Shown here: positions 1 through 8,520 of the stretch, one piece after another
Layout of the letters: the number at the start of each line of letters is the position of its first letter
How positions within the stretch are numbered: the first letter of the stretch is position 1
Source of the DNA: Flavobacterium endophyticum
Lineage (GTDB): Bacteria > Bacteroidota > Bacteroidia > Flavobacteriales > Flavobacteriaceae
DNA length: 64,000 nt
NCBI RefSeq assembly: GCF_003634455.1
Contig: NZ_RBLC01000001.1
Location: 1,313,927 to 1,377,926 of the forward strand
Direction: 5' to 3'
The notes under the pieces: model-generated
Seen by the model: the letters and a program-made list of their open reading frames with translations, nothing else
Told to the model about the DNA's origin: nothing
Database searches by the model: none
Translations under genes and position numbers: made by a program

Positions 1-2792
1 ACATCGGAACTGGTTTCTATATAGGATAGTATTTCATGGACTACGTTTCCGTATTCGATGGCTTTCTGTTGGTGCGTTCCCCACATGAGGGATTCGCGCT
101 GGGCAATCTTGATGGCTTTTGGGTCTAGCACGTGCTGTACGAAAGGTACTTTCTGTGCTTCTTCGGTCATCGTATTTTCTGGCGACAGCTTTTCGGGGCT
201 TCCAATTTCATATTCGAGCTTGTCGACTTCAAAATCAGCGTAGTTCTCTAGGTAGTTGATAAAAAACGTGGCCATGTTGTTCTTTGGCAGCTCTCCTTTT
301 GCCGAAAGGTTCATGCTCGAGATGATATAGAGCTGTTCTTCGGCACGGGTCAGGGCTACGTAGAGTACGTTGACGTTGTCGAGCAGATCCTCTTGTTTTT
401 TCTGCTGGTAGACAAAGGAGGCTTCTTCTCCAAAGCCTTCGACGGAGCTGTTGTTGTCGATAAGGACACGCGGCAGTTCTGAAATATTTTCTTCGCTGTC
501 GAGCCAGAGCTTGTCTTTGGGTTTTCGGGAATAGTCTTCTTCGGCAAAGGGCATGATGACGACGGGAAATTCCAGTCCTTTGGATTTGTGAATGGTCATG
601 ATGCGCACGGCATTTTTTCCGTCGGGAGAGGGAATGCTGAACTTGTGTCCGTTTTTCTCCCAATAGGAAAGAAAATCGGTAATTCCTGCTTGGTTCTTGA
701 TGTCTCTTTCGAGCACCAGGTCTAGGAAATATTGGATGTAGGCATTGTTCTGCTTGAGGTTGATGAATTTGGAAACGATGCTTTCTACGGCTTCATAGAG
801 CGATTTTCTCCTGAGGTTCTGGAACGACAGGGAAATGTCGAATGTGGTGAGCCAGCTTTCGAATTCTTTTTCTTCTCTTTTTTCCATCCCTTGAAAAATA
901 AAGTCATGGACGGGAAGCTCTTGCTGCACGTATTCGCCTATGTAGTGCAACAGGTAGGCTTTTGCTTCGAGGTTGCTGCTGTTTTTGAGGTAGCGGAGCA
1001 CGTTGAGTATAAAGATGACTTCGGTGGCATTCTCGATCATCAGGGTTTCTGACGAGAGGATGGGCACGCCTTGCTGCGTCAAGTAATTGGCAACGGCGAT
1101 TCCTTGGTCGCGCTTGCGCGTCAGGATGGCAATGTCTTTGTATTCGAAGCCTCGGGCTACCGACTTGCGGATGGCGTCTAAGGTGGCCAGCACAAATTGG
1201 CGGGTCTTGTCTGGGGCTTCTTCTTCCTCGCCTTCGGCTTTTTCTATCTTGGGAATGAAGGAGATATTGACGTAGCCGCCTGTTTTTGAATTGGGCTTTT
1301 GGTGGCTGTGGTTTTCATAGAGGTCTTTGTAATCGGGGTCGGTGAACTGGCCCGAGAGCATCTTGAAAAACTGGTTGTTGAACTGGATGATCTGGGAGTA
1401 GCTCCTGAAATTCTTGTCGAGATGCTCGATTCTTTTGTCGGGATTGTTGAACGGGTTGTGTTCTTTGCCGAGCTCTATAAATTGTTCTGCCTTTCCGCCA
1501 CGCCAGCGGTAGATGGATTGTTTTGGGTCGCCTACGATCATGAGCGAGCCTCTTTCGCCTTCAAGGTCTTCGCTGGAAAGGGCGTTGTCGATGAGGGGAA
1601 TGAGGTTCTGCCACTGCATTTCGGAGGTATCCTGAAACTCGTCTATAAAAAAGTGCTTGTATTTTTCGCCCAGCCTTTCGTAGATGAAGGGCGCGGGCTG
1701 GTTCTGGATTTCTTTGTGGATGATGGCGTTGAACTCTGAAATGGAAAGGATATTTTGTTCTTTCTGGATTTTTGTGAGTTCTTGACTTACGGTATTGAGC
1801 AGCGACAGGGGCGTGATGTTTTTTAGGAAGGCGCTGTAAAAGGCTATCTTTTCTTGATTTTTATATACGCAGCTGAGTATCGAGAGCAGCTCTGGAATAA
1901 GGGCTTCGATGGCGTCTTTGTCTTTGGCGGTCTTGTTGATCTTGATGTCGTCTGCTTCGTGGTAGGTCTTGTTTTTGGGATTGAATTTCCGTTCCTTGAT
2001 GCTTAGCAGGTGTTTTGGAAAATAGCCTCCGGAAAAGGATTTTTCGTCTATGCCCGCCGCGGCTATCTTAGACAGGGCTTCTTCGGCCCAGCCTACGCAT
2101 TGGGTTTCGAGTTCTTTTACGGCTTCTTGGATTTTCTTTTTTATGGCCACGAATTCGGTTATCGTCTTGTCTTGGAAGTGGACAATCTCATTTCGGTTGT
2201 TTTCGTTGAGAAGGAGCCTTCCGGTGTCGAGGATTTCGCGGGTGATGTCCCAGCTTTTGTCATCGTCGGTCTTTTCCATCGTAAAGTCTACGAGGAGCTT
2301 GGTCAGGGTTTCTTCTTCTCCGGCTTGGGCAATAATGGCATCTACGGCTTCTGCCAGCAGATTGTCGGTCTCCAGGGAGACGTCGAAGGTGATGGGCAGG
2401 CCGAGGTCATGGGCAAAGGCGCGGATGACTTTGTGGGTAAACTTGTCTATGGTCGAAATGTCAAAGGAGGCATAGTTGTGGATGATGTTCTTGATGATCT
2501 GCCGGGCCTTTGTTTTTATTGCTATGGGATTGAGGGCGGTTTCTTGCTGTATGGCCAGCATGAGCTCCATGGCTTTGGGACTGGGGTCGTCTTTGGCGAA
2601 TTCGGAGAGGCTGGTGATGATACGGCTTTTCATCTCGCCTACGGCCTTGTTGGTAAAGGTGATAGCAAGGATGTTCCTGTAGGCGTCGTTTTTGGAAGAC
2701 ATGAGGAGTATCTTCAGGTATTCTTTTACGAGGGTAAAGGTTTTTCCTGAGCCGGCAGAGGCGTCGTATAATGTGAATGCGGTCTTGTGCAT
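1..2792 (-). CDS. UvrD/RecB-family ATP-dependent helicase-nuclease, 3' end outside window
   Basis: About 930 codons are visible. The frame is open from ATG at 2790-2792 to the left edge, so the C-terminus is missing. The N-terminus reads MHKTAFTLYDASAGSGKTFT, a Walker A loop (K17) placed as in RecB/AddA-type exonuclease subunits. Further motifs follow in SF1A order: TFTNKAVGEMK (motif Ia), FIDEFQDTSEMQW (motif II), GDPKQSIYRWRGG (motif III), RIMTIHKSKGLEFPVV (motif V) and LYVALTRAEEQLY (motif VI). Near the left edge GNVVHEIL resembles the start of the RecB-type PD-(D/E)XK nuclease domain, so a nuclease probably lies beyond the window. Such proteins process double-strand DNA ends before RecA loading. 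No partner subunit is visible, because upstream lies the divergent sodA. A plain UvrD paralogue is less likely given the N-terminus. Confidence 0.9.
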   Translation of the reverse strand, partial: MHKTAFTLYDASAGSGKTFTLVKEYLKILLMSSKNDAYRNILAITFTNKAVGEMKSRIITSLSEFAKDDPSPKAMELMLAIQQETALNPIAIKTKARQIIKNIIHNYASFDISTIDKFTHKVIRAFAHDLGLPITFDVSLETDNLLAEAVDAIIAQAGEEETLTKLLVDFTMEKTDDDKSWDITREILDTGRLLLNENNRNEIVHFQDKTITEFVAIKKKIQEAVKELETQCVGWAEEALSKIAAAGIDEKSFSGGYFPKHLLSIKERKFNPKNKTYHEADDIKINKTAKDKDAIEALIPELLSILSCVYKNQEKIAFYSAFLKNITPLSLLNTVSQELTKIQKEQNILSISEFNAIIHKEIQNQPAPFIYERLGEKYKHFFIDEFQDTSEMQWQNLIPLIDNALSSEDLEGERGSLMIVGDPKQSIYRWRGGKAEQFIELGKEHNPFNNPDKRIEHLDKNFRSYSQIIQFNNQFFKMLSGQFTDPDYKDLYENHSHQKPNSKTGGYVNISFIPKIEKAEGEEEEAPDKTRQFVLATLDAIRKSVARGFEYKDIAILTRKRDQGIAVANYLTQQGVPILSSETLMIENATEVIFILNVLRYLKNSSNLEAKAYLLHYIGEYVQQELPVHDFIFQGMEKREEKEFESWLTTFDISLSFQNLRRKSLYEAVESIVSKFINLKQNNAYIQYFLDLVLERDIKNQAGITDFLSYWEKNGHKFSIPSPDGKNAVRIMTIHKSKGLEFPVVIMPFAEEDYSRKPKDKLWLDSEENISELPRVLIDNNSSVEGFGEEASFVYQQKKQEDLLDNVNVLYVALTRAEEQLYIISSMNLSAKGELPKNNMATFFINYLENYADFEVDKLEYEIGSPEKLSPENTMTEEAQKVPFVQHVLDPKAIKIAQRESLMWGTHQQKAIEYGNVVHEILSYIETSSD

Positions 2793-2998
2793 TAGGCGAT
2801 AAACAAATTTGTTTGCAATAGTTAGGGAGCGTTGTTATGGGTCTTATTATTTTGGTATTGGCTCGTATTGTTTACTTGGCTTATTTTCTGACAGTTGCCG
2901 TATTGGCTTTTCACATTTCTTTTGTTTTTTTGGGGTATTATCATTTTCTTTAATGTAATTATAACAAAATAGTATTTCTTATTCCAAAGTTAAATGTT

Positions 2999-3006
2999 TA
3001 ATTTTG
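2999..3006 (+). promoter_or_regulatory. Possible -7 element of sodA
   Basis: TAATTTTG fits the Bacteroidota -7 consensus TAnnTTTG and lies 37 bases before the sodA ATG. No clear TTG -33 element is seen at the usual distance, so this is tentative. Confidence 0.35.
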
Positions 3007-3043
3007 AATAAAATATTTATTAATCTGAATAAAAATATATACT

Positions 3044-3652
3044 ATGGCTTTTGAATTACCAAAATTACCGTACGCTTATGATGCACTGGAACCTCACATT
3101 GATGCTAGAACAATGGAAATTCATCATTCAAAGCACCATAATGCTTACACAACCAACTTGAACGCGGCTATTCAGGGCACTGATCTAGATGGCTTGACTA
3201 TCGAAAATATTCTTATCAATCTTGACAAAAAGAATGCTGCTGTCCGCAATAACGGGGGCGGGTTCTACAACCACAACTTGTTTTGGAAGGTGATGTCTCC
3301 TACTGGCGGCGGACTTCCTAAAGGGGATCTTTTGGATGCTATCGAGAGGGACTTTGGAACTTTTGAGGAGTTCAAGGCTAAGTTTTCTAAGGCGGGCGCT
3401 ACGCAGTTTGGTTCTGGATGGGCTTGGCTTTGTGTTCACAAGGGCGGCAAGCTAGAGGTTTGCGGCACGCCTAACCAGGATAATCCTTTGATGCCGGATG
3501 TGGGCTGCGGCGGTACTCCGATCTTAGGCATGGATGTTTGGGAGCATGCGTATTATTTGAATTACCAAAATAGAAGACCTGATTATATCGAGGCTTTTTT
3601 CAATGTGATCAATTGGGAAGAGGTTTCGAGAAGATATGCTTTGGAGAAATAG
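3044..3652 (+). CDS. sodA: Superoxide dismutase (Fe/Mn family, Mn-type active site)
   Basis: A 202-residue protein of normal family length that dismutates superoxide to O2 and H2O2 in the cytoplasm. Metal ligands are visible as H27 ([10 protein letters not shown]), H77 (FYNHNLFW), D164 and H168 ([11 protein letters not shown]). The outer-sphere glutamine is Q145 (TPNQDNPL) and a glycine precedes the second His, as in Mn enzymes rather than Fe enzymes. Metal use was not tested and could be cambialistic. It is a monocistronic gene, divergent from the helicase and closed by a terminator. Four cysteines (C130, C140, C155 and others near the active site) are slightly unusual for this family. Confidence 0.96.
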   Translation: MAFELPKLPYAYDALEPHIDARTMEIHHSKHHNAYTTNLNAAIQGTDLDGLTIENILINLDKKNAAVRNNGGGFYNHNLFWKVMSPTGGGLPKGDLLDAIERDFGTFEEFKAKFSKAGATQFGSGWAWLCVHKGGKLEVCGTPNQDNPLMPDVGCGGTPILGMDVWEHAYYLNYQNRRPDYIEAFFNVINWEEVSRRYALEK

Positions 3653-3670
3653 TATTTTCCCCCTTAAGCG

Positions 3671-3706
3671 AAAAAGCGTCCTGATTGTTTGGGACGCTTT
3701 TTTTTG
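3671..3706 (+). terminator. Intrinsic terminator of sodA
   Basis: AAGCGTCC and GGGACGCTT form a stem around a short loop, followed by eight T. It sits 19 bases after the sodA stop codon. Confidence 0.85.
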
Positions 3707-3727
3707 TGCTTTTCACAGCATCGTAAA

Positions 3728-3800
3728 ATAAAAAAGGTGGAATTGCTTCCACCCTTTTTGCCCCAAATCTACCATAAACTTAACCTACTAATGCTATGGT
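3728..3800 (-). ncRNA. Candidate small RNA, copy 1 of a tandem pair
   Basis: On the minus strand this reads as a short autonomous transcription unit. A promoter (TTG-N20-TACATTTG, 3835 down to 3805) is followed by ACCATA, an 18-nt loop (GCATTAGTAGGTTAAGTT) and TATGGT, giving a 5' hairpin. After an AGATTTGGGGC linker comes a terminator hairpin GGTGGAA-GCAA-TTCCACC with a U-rich tail. Expected length is about 73 nt. A closely matching unit lies 230 bases upstream (3958-4032). A 20-codon frame starts at ATG 3775 (MVDLGQKGW...), but the differences between the copies change amino acids while keeping the stem, which favours RNA. It lies downstream of purF, but its own promoter argues against a purF 3'-UTR product. 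Confidence 0.6.
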
Positions 3801-3804
3801 TCTC

Positions 3805-3835
3805 CAAATGTAGTGGTGTGCTTGTTGCCGTGCAA
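3805..3835 (-). promoter_or_regulatory. Promoter of small RNA copy 1
   Basis: Reverse-strand TTG at 3833-3835, a 20-base spacer and TACATTTG at 3805-3812 match the Bacteroidota primary-sigma consensus TTG-N19-21-TAnnTTTG. The predicted start is near 3800, right at the 5' hairpin. Confidence 0.65.
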
Positions 3836-3957
3836 CTATTTCTGTTGAACGAATAAAATAATCGATAAAGTGCGGAAATGGGCCTTGACGGGAGTGCCAA
3901 ACGGCTTGAAAATGGATTCGGAGGGAACACGGCAGGCGTTGCTGCCTAAGGGCTAAA

Positions 3958-4032
3958 AATAAAAAAGGCGGAATTTCTTCCACCCTTTTTGCCCCAAATC
4001 TACCATAAACTTAACCTACTAATGCTATGGTA
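3958..4032 (-). ncRNA. Candidate small RNA, copy 2 of a tandem pair
   Basis: This is the second copy of the unit at 3728-3800. The 5' hairpin is extended to TACCATA/TATGGTA with the identical 18-nt loop. The terminator stem is GGTGGAA-GAAA-TTCCGCC, where the A-to-G change is kept as a T-G wobble pair, so base pairing survives the change. Its own promoter lies at 4036-4067. The DNA between the copies (3836-3957) is not repeated, so only the transcription unit is conserved. Expected length is about 75 nt. No Rfam family comes to mind. Confidence 0.6.
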
Positions 4033-4035
4033 CCC

Positions 4036-4067
4036 CAAATATACTATATTTTGCGCTAACCGACAAA
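4036..4067 (-). promoter_or_regulatory. Promoter of small RNA copy 2
   Basis: Reverse-strand TTTG at 4064-4067, a 20-base spacer and TATATTTG at 4036-4043. The spacing equals that of copy 1 although the spacer sequences differ. Confidence 0.65.
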
Positions 4068-4122
4068 ATTAAATAGACGAACTATTTCATAAAGTCGACC
4101 AACTGCAACATCTTGTGTTTTT

Positions 4123-6021
4123 TTAATAGGCTCTTGAGTCTTTTCCTTCGTAGAAGTTCATAAAAGCCCTGTTGACTACTCTGTTTCCTCCCGGCGTCGG
4201 ATACTCTCCTGTAAAATACCAGTCGCCTAGGTTTTTTGGACAGGCGGCGTGGAGGTTTTCTACGGTCTGGAAGATGATCTTGACTTCGGCCTTGATACCT
4301 TCTGAACTCAGCATCACGGCAATCTTGTCTGAGATTTCTTGTGGCTGGAACGGAGCATAGATTTCATTGACGTAGTTGACTACTTCGCTGTCTTTGAAGT
4401 TTTCTTGCGCCTTGCATTTGGCATAGACCTGGTCTACGATGTGGTAGAGGTTTCTTTCTTTTAATAGTTCTAAAGCGGCTTGGAAGGCTACGAGCCCTTC
4501 GAGCTTGGCCATGTCGATTCCGTAGCAGTCTGGGTAGCGGATCTGCGGTGCGGAAGAGACGATGACGATCTTTTTAGGATTGAGCCTGTCCATCATCTTG
4601 ATGATGCTTTTCTTGAGCGTGGTTCCTCTTACGATACTGTCGTCGATGATGACGAGGTTGTCGGTCGGCTTAATTACGCCATAGGTCACGTCGTAGACAT
4701 GGGCTACCAAATCGTCGCGGCTGCTGTCTTCGGTAATGAAGGTACGGAGCTTGGCATCTTTGATGGCTACTTTTTCGGTACGGATCTTTACTTCGAGCAA
4801 TTGCTGCAGCGTTTCTTTGGTAAGCGTGTTCCTGTTTTCGAGTATGTAGTTGTTTTTTCTCTGGTTGAGGAAATCCTGAGCGGCTTCGACCATTCCGTAA
4901 AAGGAGGTTTCTGCCGTGTTCGGGATGTAAGAGAAAACGGTGTTGTCTGTGTCTTGGTCTATGGCGTCCAAAACGGCCGGAAGGATCAATTTTCCTAAAT
5001 CTTTTCTTTCTTGGTAGATTTCGGCATCGCTACCGCGAGAGAAATAAATTCTTTCGAACGAGCAGGCTTTTTTTACGGTTGGCGTTATGATTTCTTCTTT
5101 GGAAACTTTTCCGTTTTTCTTGATGATCAAGGCATGGCCCGGATCGAGTTCTTGTACTTTTTCGAACGGCACGTTGAATACGGTCTGGATAACGGGTCTT
5201 TCTGAAGCTACTACGGTAATCTCATCGTCTTCGTAAAAATAGGCCGGACGGATTCCTGCCGGATCTCTAAAGACAAAAGCATCTCCGTGTCCGAACAATC
5301 CTGCCATGGCATACCCGCCGTCCCAGCCTTTTGAGGCCCTGCGGAGTATTTTTGCGACATCAAGGCGTTCTGCAATGACTGGAGAAGCGTCTCTTTTAGA
5401 AAAGCCTTCGTTTTTGCAGTCTTGGTAGAGTCCGGTAACTTCATCGTCTAGAAAATGGCCGATCTTTTCCATTACGGTCACGGTGTCTGCCATTTCTTTA
5501 GGGTGCTGCCCGAGTTCTACAAGACTGTCGAAAAGTTCTTTTACGTTGGTCATGTTGAAGTTTCCGGCAACGATAAGGTTCCTGTGCATCCAGTTGTTCT
5601 GGCGCAGGAAAGGGTGCACGCTTTCGATGCTGTTTTTTCCGAACGTTCCGTAGCGCACGTGGCCCAGGAAGAGTTCGCCTATATAGGGTATGTTTTTTTT
5701 CTGAAGTTCAACGCTGTCGGCATATTCTGGGTGCTGCGACAGCTCTTCGTTGATGCGGGCATTGATCTGGGCAAAAACGTCTTGGATGGGCTGCGGGTCG
5801 TTGGAACGCACGCGGCTGATGTATCGTTCGCCCGGCTCTACATCGAGCTTGATGCTGGCAAATCCGGCTCCATCTTGCCCTCTATTGTGTTGTTTCTCCA
5901 TGAGGAGGTACATCTTCTGTACTCCGTAAAATGCGGAACCGTATTTTTCTTTGTAGAATTCTAACGGCTTCTTAAGTCTTAAAAGGGCAATACCACACTC
6001 GTGTTTTAAAGCGTCGCTCAT
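4123..6021 (-). CDS. purF: Amidophosphoribosyltransferase
   Basis: A 632-residue enzyme for the first committed step of purine synthesis: PRPP + glutamine to 5-phosphoribosylamine. The start MSDALKHECGIALLRL places the class II glutaminase nucleophile at Cys9, so a short propeptide must be removed. The N-terminal Ntn domain (GHVRYGTFG, IVAGNFNMTN) is followed by a phosphoribosyltransferase domain with the PRPP loop LVIIDDSIVRGTTL near residue 460. The length suits the long Bacteroidota form, which has a C-terminal extension. The leader just upstream (6022-6051) is a run of CAA/ACA triplets on the coding strand, likely unstructured. The sugar kinase gene upstream ends in its own terminator, so purF is probably transcribed separately. 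Confidence 0.96.
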   Translation of the reverse strand: MSDALKHECGIALLRLKKPLEFYKEKYGSAFYGVQKMYLLMEKQHNRGQDGAGFASIKLDVEPGERYISRVRSNDPQPIQDVFAQINARINEELSQHPEYADSVELQKKNIPYIGELFLGHVRYGTFGKNSIESVHPFLRQNNWMHRNLIVAGNFNMTNVKELFDSLVELGQHPKEMADTVTVMEKIGHFLDDEVTGLYQDCKNEGFSKRDASPVIAERLDVAKILRRASKGWDGGYAMAGLFGHGDAFVFRDPAGIRPAYFYEDDEITVVASERPVIQTVFNVPFEKVQELDPGHALIIKKNGKVSKEEIITPTVKKACSFERIYFSRGSDAEIYQERKDLGKLILPAVLDAIDQDTDNTVFSYIPNTAETSFYGMVEAAQDFLNQRKNNYILENRNTLTKETLQQLLEVKIRTEKVAIKDAKLRTFITEDSSRDDLVAHVYDVTYGVIKPTDNLVIIDDSIVRGTTLKKSIIKMMDRLNPKKIVIVSSAPQIRYPDCYGIDMAKLEGLVAFQAALELLKERNLYHIVDQVYAKCKAQENFKDSEVVNYVNEIYAPFQPQEISDKIAVMLSSEGIKAEVKIIFQTVENLHAACPKNLGDWYFTGEYPTPGGNRVVNRAFMNFYEGKDSRAY

Positions 6022-6173
6022 TGTTGTTGTGTTGTTGTAGTTGTTGTGTTATTAAAGCAATTTTTGTACCGAAGTACTTTTTGTTGAACGATCAGGGGTC
6101 GGGCTTCTTTTTTAAGAGCCTTTTCTCTGACAGCTTGTCTGTTCTATGGCGTATACAAGGTGTGTTTATGGAT

Positions 6174-6200
6174 TAAAAAAAGCCCCATCATGAGGCTTCG
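6174..6200 (-). terminator. Terminator of the PfkB-family kinase gene
   Basis: On the minus strand AGCCTCA-TGA-TGGGGCT forms a 7-bp stem followed by seven T, immediately after the kinase stop codon at 6204-6206. Confidence 0.75.
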
Positions 6201-6203
6201 GTC

Positions 6204-7139
6204 TTATCCGTTATTTTCTACTACGATATCAAACTGGGTCAGGGCTTTGAATTGCTGCAGCCTTTCGTGCACTGCGGCTTTTTCGAGTCCGACCATTCTT
6301 TCTGTCCCGAATTTTTCTACGCAGAACGAAGCGAGGTTGGAACCGTAGATGATTGCATTTTTCATGTTCTTGAAGGATACGTTTTCGCTCTGCGCGATGA
6401 ATCCTGCAAAACCGCCTGCAAAGGTGTCTCCTGCTCCGGTCGGGTCAAAGACTTCTTCGAGCGGCAGGGCCGGCGCAAAGAAAATTTCTTTTCCGTGGAA
6501 CAACAGGGCTCCGTGCTCTCCTTTTTTGATGACCACGTATTCCGGTCCCATGGTATGGATTTTTGCGGCTGCTTTTACTAGAGAGTATTCTCCTGTCAAC
6601 TGGCGTGCCTCTTCGTCGTTTATGGTAATGACATCAACGCGCTTGATGACGTCTAGCAGTTCTGGAAGCGCACAGTCCATCCAAAAGTTCATGGTGTCGA
6701 GCACTACTAATTTCGGCTCTTTTTCCATCTGGTCTAAAACGCTGGCCTGTACTAACGGGTGCAGGTTGCCCAGCATCACGACATCGGCGTCTTTGAACTC
6801 TTGCGGTACTTTTGGCTGGAAATCGGCCAATGTATTGAGCTGCGTATCTAGGGTGTCTCTGGAGTTCAGGTCGTTGTGGTAGCGTCCGCTCCAAAAGAAG
6901 GTCTTGCCGCCTTTTACGATTTCTAATCCTGAGATATCGATGTTTCTGTCTTTTAATAGATCTAAATATTCTTGAGGGAAGTCGTCGCCCACAACAGAAA
7001 CTATGGCAGATTTAAGGTTGAAGAATGAGGCAGACAATCCGATGTATGTCGCGGCACCGCCTAAAATCTTATCTGTCTTTCCGAAAGGGGTTTCTATAGC
7101 GTCGAAAGCTACCGTTCCAACAATCAATAATTTATTCAT
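6204..7139 (-). CDS. PfkB-family carbohydrate kinase
   Basis: A 311-residue ribokinase-fold kinase. The N-terminus has the family pattern (LIVGTVAFD and LGGAATYIGL, residues 4-36). The C-terminal PfkB signature DPTGAGDTFAGGF holds the catalytic Asp and the anion hole (around residue 240). VITINDEEARQL, the middle family motif, is also present. The substrate (ribose, adenosine, fructose-phosphate or another) cannot be assigned from sequence. The gene next to purF may point to nucleoside or pentose use, but that is inference. It has its own promoter and terminator, so it is a single-gene unit. Confidence 0.88.
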   Translation of the reverse strand: MNKLLIVGTVAFDAIETPFGKTDKILGGAATYIGLSASFFNLKSAIVSVVGDDFPQEYLDLLKDRNIDISGLEIVKGGKTFFWSGRYHNDLNSRDTLDTQLNTLADFQPKVPQEFKDADVVMLGNLHPLVQASVLDQMEKEPKLVVLDTMNFWMDCALPELLDVIKRVDVITINDEEARQLTGEYSLVKAAAKIHTMGPEYVVIKKGEHGALLFHGKEIFFAPALPLEEVFDPTGAGDTFAGGFAGFIAQSENVSFKNMKNAIIYGSNLASFCVEKFGTERMVGLEKAAVHERLQQFKALTQFDIVVENNG

Positions 7140-7576
7140 CTTTAGATTTTCGAATTAAGGCGCAAAGATACTTTATAACTTGCAAACTTGCAACGCCCGT
7201 GCTTCACAAAGTTTCATTAAGATAGCGGCCTGTATTTTAGCCACTTACCAATACTCTATTCTTCAGCAAGCGCCTGAATTGTCTGGAAGCTGAAATACCG
7301 TATCGCCACAATTTGGTTTTCGCTGTCCTTGACATGGACTCTACATGGACTATCTATGGAGTATCCGTGGAGTATCTATGGAGTAACCATATAGGAAGCC
7401 GTAAAAAACCATTCTATGCTGTTAGAATATTTTCTATTATCTAACATGCCATAAAATCGCTTAATTTATAGCTATTTTGACTTAAATCTTCTTTTTATAT
7501 GAAAATAATATAATAATTATTTGTATTATATTCTTATATTTTATACGTTTGTCTTCTAACATTAAATTATTTTATC
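7140..7576. other. Intergenic region with degenerate short repeats
   Basis: Besides the kinase promoter, the stretch 7328-7390 holds about five imperfect copies of an 11-12-base unit resembling ATGGAGTATCT. The rest is very AT-rich (7420-7570) and reads like an upstream region for the gene at 7577. No coding signal was seen. Confidence 0.5.
7163..7193 (-). promoter_or_regulatory. Promoter of the PfkB-family kinase gene
   Basis: Reverse-strand TTG at 7191-7193, a 20-base spacer and TATCTTTG at 7163-7170, about 24 bases before the ATG. It is a textbook Bacteroidota promoter. Confidence 0.7.
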
Positions 7577-8326
7577 ATGGCAAAACAAGATGGGATCTTA
7601 AAGATCGAGGGTACGTTAGAGAGCCTAACGTTTTACAAAAGCACGGACGGATACCGCGTGCGCAAGAAAGGCGGCGTAAGCCGCAACAGGATCTTGCATG
7701 ATCCTGCTTTTATCCGAACACGCGAGAATGTTTCGGAATTTGGAGAGTGTGCTACGGCAGGAAAATTATTCCGCCAGGCTGCGAGGAGCTTGATTTCTAG
7801 AGCGAAAGACGGCAAGCTTACGAGCCGCCTGACCAGCGTGCTCTCTAAGGTGAAAAACAACGACTTAGTGTCGCCGCGCGGACAGCGCAGCGTAGCGAAG
7901 GGATTGGAAACCGCGCAGGGGAAATCGCTATTGAAGGGGTTTGACTTTAACGGCAAGGCCACTATGGACAGCGTGCTGCGTTCGGACAAAGCGCTGGATA
8001 CGGCCACCGGCGCCATCAGCTTTAGCGGCTTTAAAGCGTCTGAGCATTTGAGCAGCCCAAGCGGCGCTACGCATTATTCGATGCAGGCGGCCGTGCTGCA
8101 GATCGACCTGACCGGCAAGACATATGGCCTTTCTGCCAGCGAGATCCAGAACGCGGCACTGGCACCAGAAGCGGCTCATTTTTCGCTGGAACCGCCGGGC
8201 CTGCCTGCGGGCAATGGCGTACTGATCTACCTGCTGCTGATTGAGTTTTTTCAAGAGGTCAACGGGGTGCAGTATCCGTTAAAAAACGGGTCGCATAATG
8301 TGCTGCACGTACTGGAAACGGCCTAG
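7577..8326 (+). CDS. Conserved Bacteroidota protein of unknown function beside the RHS gene
   Basis: A 249-residue protein without signal peptide or membrane segment. The N-terminus MAKQDGILKIEGTLESLTFY, then DGYRVRKKGG and DPAFIRTRENVSEFG, is a pattern I have seen in uncharacterised proteins of Flavobacterium and relatives; I know no assigned function. The first 120 residues are basic, with many Arg/Lys, and may bind nucleic acid or a charged partner (inference). The C-terminal third is hydrophobic and neutral. Its codons are as GC-rich as the RHS core that follows, unlike the AT-rich cassettes, so both may share a history. It is closed by a strong terminator and therefore transcribed apart from the RHS gene. 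Confidence 0.8.
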   Translation: MAKQDGILKIEGTLESLTFYKSTDGYRVRKKGGVSRNRILHDPAFIRTRENVSEFGECATAGKLFRQAARSLISRAKDGKLTSRLTSVLSKVKNNDLVSPRGQRSVAKGLETAQGKSLLKGFDFNGKATMDSVLRSDKALDTATGAISFSGFKASEHLSSPSGATHYSMQAAVLQIDLTGKTYGLSASEIQNAALAPEAAHFSLEPPGLPAGNGVLIYLLLIEFFQEVNGVQYPLKNGSHNVLHVLETA

Positions 8327-8346
8327 CCTTTAGGGCATTGTTTTTA

Positions 8347-8373
8347 AAAGCCCCTGCTAGCAGGGGCTTTTTC
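8347..8373 (+). terminator. Terminator after the 7577 gene
   Basis: AAAAGCCCCTG and CAGGGGCTTTTT form a perfect stem around a TA-rich turn, followed by a T-run. Confidence 0.88.
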
Positions 8374-8520
8374 TGACATCCCTTTTCGTTTTACTTTTAC
8401 TTATTTATTCTTTTTTATATTTTTTCTTATCATTTGTTATATAATTCTATCATAAATTTATTTCTTTGCCGTTATATTAAAGACGATTTAACAAGCCATA
8501 ACTTAATAAAAGACAAGCAC

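Noticed and set aside
235..663. Arg-rich minus-strand frame of 142 codons
   Set aside because: It is the out-of-frame shadow of the helicase gene, whose true frame is open to the window edge and carries all SF1 motifs.
3780..3983. Minus-strand frame of 67 codons between the two small-RNA copies
   Set aside because: It runs across a promoter and a terminator hairpin, has low-complexity composition, and has no start signal.
6022..6051. CAA/ACA triplet run before purF as a phase-variable tract
   Set aside because: The units are irregular and lie in the leader, not in the coding frame or promoter spacer, so slippage would not switch expression in an obvious way.
8434..8520. Upstream ATG of the RHS gene
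   Set aside because: It adds 29 residues without family similarity. TTTCTTTG near 8461 looks like a -7 box, which would place this ATG outside the transcript.
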